The notes under the pieces: generated by a model
Told to the model about the DNA's origin: nothing
Database searches by the model: none
Seen by the model: only the letters and a program-made list of their open reading frames with translations
Program-made: the position numbers and the translations under genes
Shown here: positions 14,745 to 17,529 of the stretch, piece by piece
Position numbering within the stretch: position 1 is the first letter of the stretch
How the letters are laid out: each line of letters begins with the position of its first letter
NCBI GenBank assembly: GCA_013203545.1
Contig: JABMQA010000246.1
Location: forward strand, 1 to 17,529
Length of the DNA stretch: 17,529 nucleotides
Direction: 5' to 3'
Source: Bacteroidota bacterium
GTDB taxonomy: Bacteria; Bacteroidota; Bacteroidia; Bacteroidales; 4484-276

Positions 14745-16547
14745 TCAAAAAATATACTTCTCCTTCAACTCCAGCTTTTTTATCCTGGCACGAATAGCAC
14801 CTTTTGTACGACCAAAATATTCAGCCATCTCGGTAACCCTCTTACCCTCGCAAAACATAATGGTCAGTTCATCGTCATCCTCCATATTCCAGGGCATATA
14901 GGCTTCCTTGTGTTTTTCCCTGATTTTCTTCAGCGAGTAGCTGGTTTTTCCAACCAGCACATCTGATAGATAATCCAAATCAGCATCCTTAACACCGTAC
15001 TGACTTTGCTTTTTCCGATTTTCACTTTGGGATTCCAGCTTCTCGATAAATATGTGTTTTGATGCAGGAAAATCATCAGGCAACAATACATCAGGGATAT
15101 GGATGCTGTTCCTGGTTCTTGTTACCGCAACATAAAGCAAATTTATCTCCTCATTTATTTTTGAATAAATTGCTTCATTTCTTGACTGGGAAACCAATTT
15201 TTCGATTTTCTCCTTATTGATAAAGTCATTGGCAAGCTGTATAGCATCGTACTCCATTCCCTTACTACGGTGTACTGTCGAAAAAATGATATCCGCCATT
15301 TTTTTGTCATCACCATCAATATGTTTGGCTTTGATATCCCTGATAATATCCGGGATTTCATTCCCATACTCCTTCACAATCGTCACCATCATACCCAACT
15401 GCACATCCTCGGTTTTTTCAATATACTCTTCAAGCTCATTAAGACTATTCATCTGCAAAATCAACTTGTCCTTAATAAATTTACGTTTTCCATTATAAAG
15501 ATTCAATATATCGTAAAGTGATGCGCCTTCGTCAGCGTAAGTGTATGAGTTGATATTACCCTCGAAATAAATGGTCTTGATCTTGGGACGATCAGTAACA
15601 TACTCAATGGCTTTTAGTAGCAATCCAAGATTAGTTCTTGCTAAAACAGCCTTGCTTGTGTATTTTCCTGAGTTTCCGGTACCGGTAATTTCTACCGGAT
15701 CAAACGAGTGAATTTGATCTTTCCATTTTAATATTTCCATTGCAAGGTTAGCAATATCCTGGCTGAACCGAAAACTATTTGAAAGGTTGAAAATTTTATA
15801 GTCGGCTTTTTCCAACGAATTTATGGCATGACGCCACCCATAAATTTGCTGATGGGTATCCCCCACAATAACTTTTGTTGCAGTTTGCCTGAGAAACACA
15901 TCTAACATGGCCGGTGACGCATCCTGCCCTTCATCAAACAGAATGAAATCATAATTGAGTTTTGGTTTCGAAAGCTGATATTTCTTTAGGTAAAAATCAT
16001 GGATAACATCAATATCACCTGCATCCATTTTAGCAAGAAATTGTCTGGCTTGTTCCCGGATAAATGCATAATTCTTATCAACAAAACCCTTTGCCTTGGG
16101 ATCACAAATAATTTCGGGATAATGTAAATCATGTACTTTCGTCTTGTCGCTGTTGCAAAAGTAAGTTATAAGCCGATTGATGTGAGTTGCAATTATGTAT
16201 TCCATCAACTTTTCGCTGCCGAAACCATTCAACCCTAATATCTCCACAATTTCATGTGTTCTATAGGCTCCGGCCCTTACTTTATATTCATGCTTAAATA
16301 CTATATTCTTGTATGCCAGCGAGTGTGCAGTTTCAACCTTAACATTATAAAGTCCCAACTCTCTAAATTTTCTTTCAGCTTCAATCTTGACGGATCTATT
16401 AAATGCCAGATAAAGGATTTTGCTGTTTTTTGGGCGTGAGCGGGCATACTCAATAATGGTGGTGGTTTTCCCGGACCCGGCAACAGCATTTATTTTTATG
16501 TTGCCGGTTGAATTGATAATATTTTGTTGTTGCACTGTGAGAAGCAT
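14745..16547 (-). CDS. UvrD/Rep-family (FBH1-like) superfamily 1 helicase
   Basis: With the ATG at 16547 the protein has 600 residues; an extension to a GTG at 16670 would translate repeat-rich DNA and is rejected. Motifs appear in superfamily 1A order: Q motif (VQQQN, 5-9), Walker A AGSGKT with K27, motif II FDEGQD, motif III/IV GDTHQQIYGWRHA and LSNSFRF, motif V STVHRSKGMEYD, and motif VI LLYVAVTRTRN. The QQIYGWR and SFRF segments resemble FBH1-type helicases. These translocate 3' to 5' on single-stranded DNA and can dismantle recombinase filaments or unwind forks. The last 50 residues (WNMEDDDEL...GRTKGAIRARIKKLEL) look like a helix-turn-helix/SANT-like DNA-binding tail. It has no nuclease domain, and no partner nuclease or defence gene is next to it; a repair role is most likely. 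Confidence 0.9.
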   Translation of the reverse strand: MLLTVQQQNIINSTGNIKINAVAGSGKTTTIIEYARSRPKNSKILYLAFNRSVKIEAERKFRELGLYNVKVETAHSLAYKNIVFKHEYKVRAGAYRTHEIVEILGLNGFGSEKLMEYIIATHINRLITYFCNSDKTKVHDLHYPEIICDPKAKGFVDKNYAFIREQARQFLAKMDAGDIDVIHDFYLKKYQLSKPKLNYDFILFDEGQDASPAMLDVFLRQTATKVIVGDTHQQIYGWRHAINSLEKADYKIFNLSNSFRFSQDIANLAMEILKWKDQIHSFDPVEITGTGNSGKYTSKAVLARTNLGLLLKAIEYVTDRPKIKTIYFEGNINSYTYADEGASLYDILNLYNGKRKFIKDKLILQMNSLNELEEYIEKTEDVQLGMMVTIVKEYGNEIPDIIRDIKAKHIDGDDKKMADIIFSTVHRSKGMEYDAIQLANDFINKEKIEKLVSQSRNEAIYSKINEEINLLYVAVTRTRNSIHIPDVLLPDDFPASKHIFIEKLESQSENRKKQSQYGVKDADLDYLSDVLVGKTSYSLKKIREKHKEAYMPWNMEDDDELTIMFCEGKRVTEMAEYFGRTKGAIRARIKKLELKEKYIF

Positions 16548-16583
16548 TTCCCGGTTATCCTTGAGCGAAAATGAATTTTTAAA

Positions 16584-16591
16584 CAAAAATA
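16584..16591 (-). promoter_or_regulatory. Candidate -7 element for the helicase gene
   Basis: The minus strand reads TATTTTTG, matching TAnnTTTG. Transcription would start near 16577, about 30 bases before the ATG at 16547. This supports the shorter start, since the GTG-initiated version would require transcription to begin within the repeats. No clear TTG is seen upstream. Confidence 0.4.
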
Positions 16592-16666
16592 AGAATAGTT
16601 TTGTGCTGATGTCAGTATATTCGGAGATTATTTTGTGCAATCTAAGTTTTCTGCCAAAGACCTGTC

Positions 16667-16733
16667 TCACTTGCCTCGCTTACCTTACTTGCCTCGCGGC
16701 AAAGCGGACGGCAAAGTAGGTAGTAAAGTGGGC
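16667..16733. repeat. GC-rich direct and inverted repeats upstream of the helicase
   Basis: ACTTGCCTCGC occurs exactly at 16669-16679 and 16687-16697, and GGCAAAG at 16698-16704 and 16710-16716. The right side (16710-16730) is an imperfect inverted copy of the left. The composition differs from the AT-rich flanks, so a small repeat element is likely. Confidence 0.5.
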
Positions 16734-16784
16734 ACTCCCCAACTATCATGAAATAGCCAGACCTTTCTGTCCCGGTAGGGGCAT

Positions 16785-16913
16785 AATGTTTATAGCAAAT
16801 ATTGGCCCTCATTTTTTTTATGTGCCTTTAAGGTACATGATTGTATTTTCTTACTGGATATTATGTACCTAAGGGCACATAGTCAACAGCGTTTAGCGTC
16901 GTCTATAAACATT
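16785..16913. repeat. Nested palindromic element 1
   Basis: Outer arms AATGTTTATAG (16785-16795) and CTATAAACATT (16903-16913) are a perfect 11-bp inverted repeat. Inside, 16819-16838 and 16863-16881 form a second inverted repeat with ATGTGCC and GGTACAT blocks; each inner arm is itself nearly palindromic. Transcribed RNA or extruded DNA would form a long branched stem. No ORF is present. It resembles REP/MITE-type intergenic elements; family and mobility are unproven. Confidence 0.7.
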
Positions 16914-16917
16914 GAGC

Positions 16918-17061
16918 CCACTCCGAAAAGTAATAAAAAAGAGAAATGCCACGAAAACTCTAAATTACAAAGTCCCTCAAAAACAACTAAACCAACAATT
17001 TAAATTTCGTGAAATTTAGTGTTTTTGAGGTTTTGTGGCCCAAACAGACTTTTCGGAGTGG
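16918..17061. repeat. Nested palindromic element 2 (MITE-like)
   Basis: CCACTCCGAAAAGT at 16918-16931 and its exact complement at 17048-17061 bound the element. Inside are GCCACGAAAACTC against GAGGTTTTGTGGC (16948-16960/17027-17039, 11 of 13 matching), CCTCAAAAAC against GTTTTTGAGG (16975-16984/17021-17030, perfect) and a central hairpin TAAATTTC/GAAATTTA (17001-17018). The GTTTTTGAGGTTTTGTGGC edge resembles a repeat type I recall from Bacteroidetes intergenic DNA. No coding capacity. Confidence 0.7.
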
Positions 17062-17094
17062 ACTCAATTATACATTTTAAATTGAAGTGGCTAA

Positions 17095-17304
17095 CGGAGG
17101 AACATCATACATCTAACATCTTGCATCGGACATCTGACATCACCAGGGAGTATTCATTTTCTCCAACGGAGTCCTTTGGATAAAGTAACTTGATTGATAT
17201 AAGATGTCAGATGTTTGATCTTTGATATTAGATTGTAATCCTCCGAAAACGGTATCCCGCACTTCAACATTCGACATTCGGTGTTGGATATTCAAAATTC
17301 AAAA
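17095..17304. repeat. Heptamer tandem arrays within an inverted repeat
   Basis: Three arrays share an exact 7-nt period. CATC recurs at 17103, 17110, 17117, 17124, 17131 and 17138. GAT recurs at 17203, 17210, 17217, 17224 and 17231. TT[CG] recurs at 17263, 17270, 17277, 17284, 17291 and 17298. The first two face each other as arms of an inverted repeat bounded by CGGAGGA (17095-17101) and TCCTCCG (17239-17245), with a perfect 12-bp inner match (17130-17141/17203-17214). No gene is present. Confidence 0.72.
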
Positions 17305-17360
17305 ATAAAAGGAATGTGCAATATTTCGTCCCCCTAAACCATAGGGCTGTTTAAATTTCA

Positions 17361-17368
17361 TACCTTCG
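17361..17368 (+). promoter_or_regulatory. Weak -7 element before the NYN gene
   Basis: TACCTTCG differs from TAnnTTTG at one position and lies 25 bases before the ATG. No TTG is seen about 20 bases upstream. The position is right for a short-leader Bacteroidetes transcript, but the match is imperfect. Confidence 0.3.
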
Positions 17369-17392
17369 CAAGAATTATTCAAACGCTTAACA

Positions 17393-17529
17393 ATGAAAGA
17401 AAGAAATGATCTAAAACTGGCAGTTCTTATTGATGCGGATAATATTCCCTATTCCAACATCAAAGGAATGCTCGATGAGATTGCCAAACTCGGGACACCA
17501 ACCATTAAAAGAATTTATGGCGACTGGAC
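17393..17529 (+). CDS. NYN-domain protein, N-terminal part (truncated by window end)
   Basis: An ATG at 17393 opens a frame that runs off the end: MKERNDLKLAVLIDADNIPY and then about 26 more residues ending KRIYGDWT. The LAVLIDADNIPY strand with its paired aspartates, followed by the KRIYGDW strand, is characteristic of the N-terminal half of NYN domains (PIN-like fold; LabA/limkain-type, often with a C-terminal OST-HTH/LOTUS domain). The family comprises known or predicted metal-dependent RNases. Only 45 residues are visible, so the remaining catalytic residues and any C-terminal domain cannot be judged. It is transcribed away from the repeat cluster. Confidence 0.82.
   Translation, partial: MKERNDLKLAVLIDADNIPYSNIKGMLDEIAKLGTPTIKRIYGDW

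Noticed and set aside
16548..16670. N-terminal extension of the helicase to a GTG start
   Set aside because: It would translate the repeat-containing leader and place the start upstream of the candidate promoter; the Q motif begins just after the ATG at 16547.
17103..17304. CRISPR-like array
   Set aside because: The period is 7 nt, far too short for repeat-spacer units, and there is no cas gene.

Overview
The window looks like a chromosomal segment of a Bacteroidota (Bacteroidetes) bacterium, probably a free-living or gut-type member with a type IX secretion system (T9SS). Evidence: several promoters match the Bacteroidetes -7 element TAnnTTTG, one with a TTG at the correct upstream spacing; the GH3 enzyme ends in a T9SS sorting domain; and the large repeat protein begins with a secreted N-terminal domain typical of this phylum. 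Base composition is moderately AT-rich and no rRNA, tRNA or CRISPR array is visible. The assignment is inference from these features, not from a marker gene.

Layout, left to right. Positions 1-112 look like the 5' end of a group II intron on the minus strand, running out of the window. A minus-strand two-gene operon follows: a GAF-nucleotidyltransferase fusion and a calcineurin-like phosphoesterase, whose stop and start codons touch (TGAATG). Diverging from it is a large hybrid sensor kinase (7 TM, PAS, HisKA, HATPase, receiver). Ten bases after it comes a secreted esterase-fold/TPR protein whose nucleophile motif has lost its serine. A small unknown protein follows, then a secreted GH3 glycosidase with a T9SS tail and a patatin-like phospholipase 25 bases later.

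The middle holds a 1160-residue secreted protein with phage-tail-fibre-like motifs and a long decapeptide solenoid. Its larger repeats differ in length in almost exact 10-residue steps. Its well-formed promoter lies immediately beside an apparent winged-helix regulator remnant on the opposite strand. A B12-binding radical SAM protein comes next and converges on a minus-strand UvrD/FBH1-like helicase with a C-terminal DNA-binding-like tail.

Between the helicase and the final gene lies about 850 bp of non-coding DNA packed with repeats: GC-rich direct repeats, nested palindromes, and three separate arrays with an exact 7-nt period. The window ends inside a NYN-domain (putative RNase) gene.

Few genes here form an obvious joint pathway. 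The supported groupings are the GAF-NTase/phosphoesterase pair, the kinase followed by the pseudo-esterase, and GH3 followed by patatin. The most unusual signals are the quantised decapeptide protein, the dead esterase fold and the heptamer/palindrome cluster.
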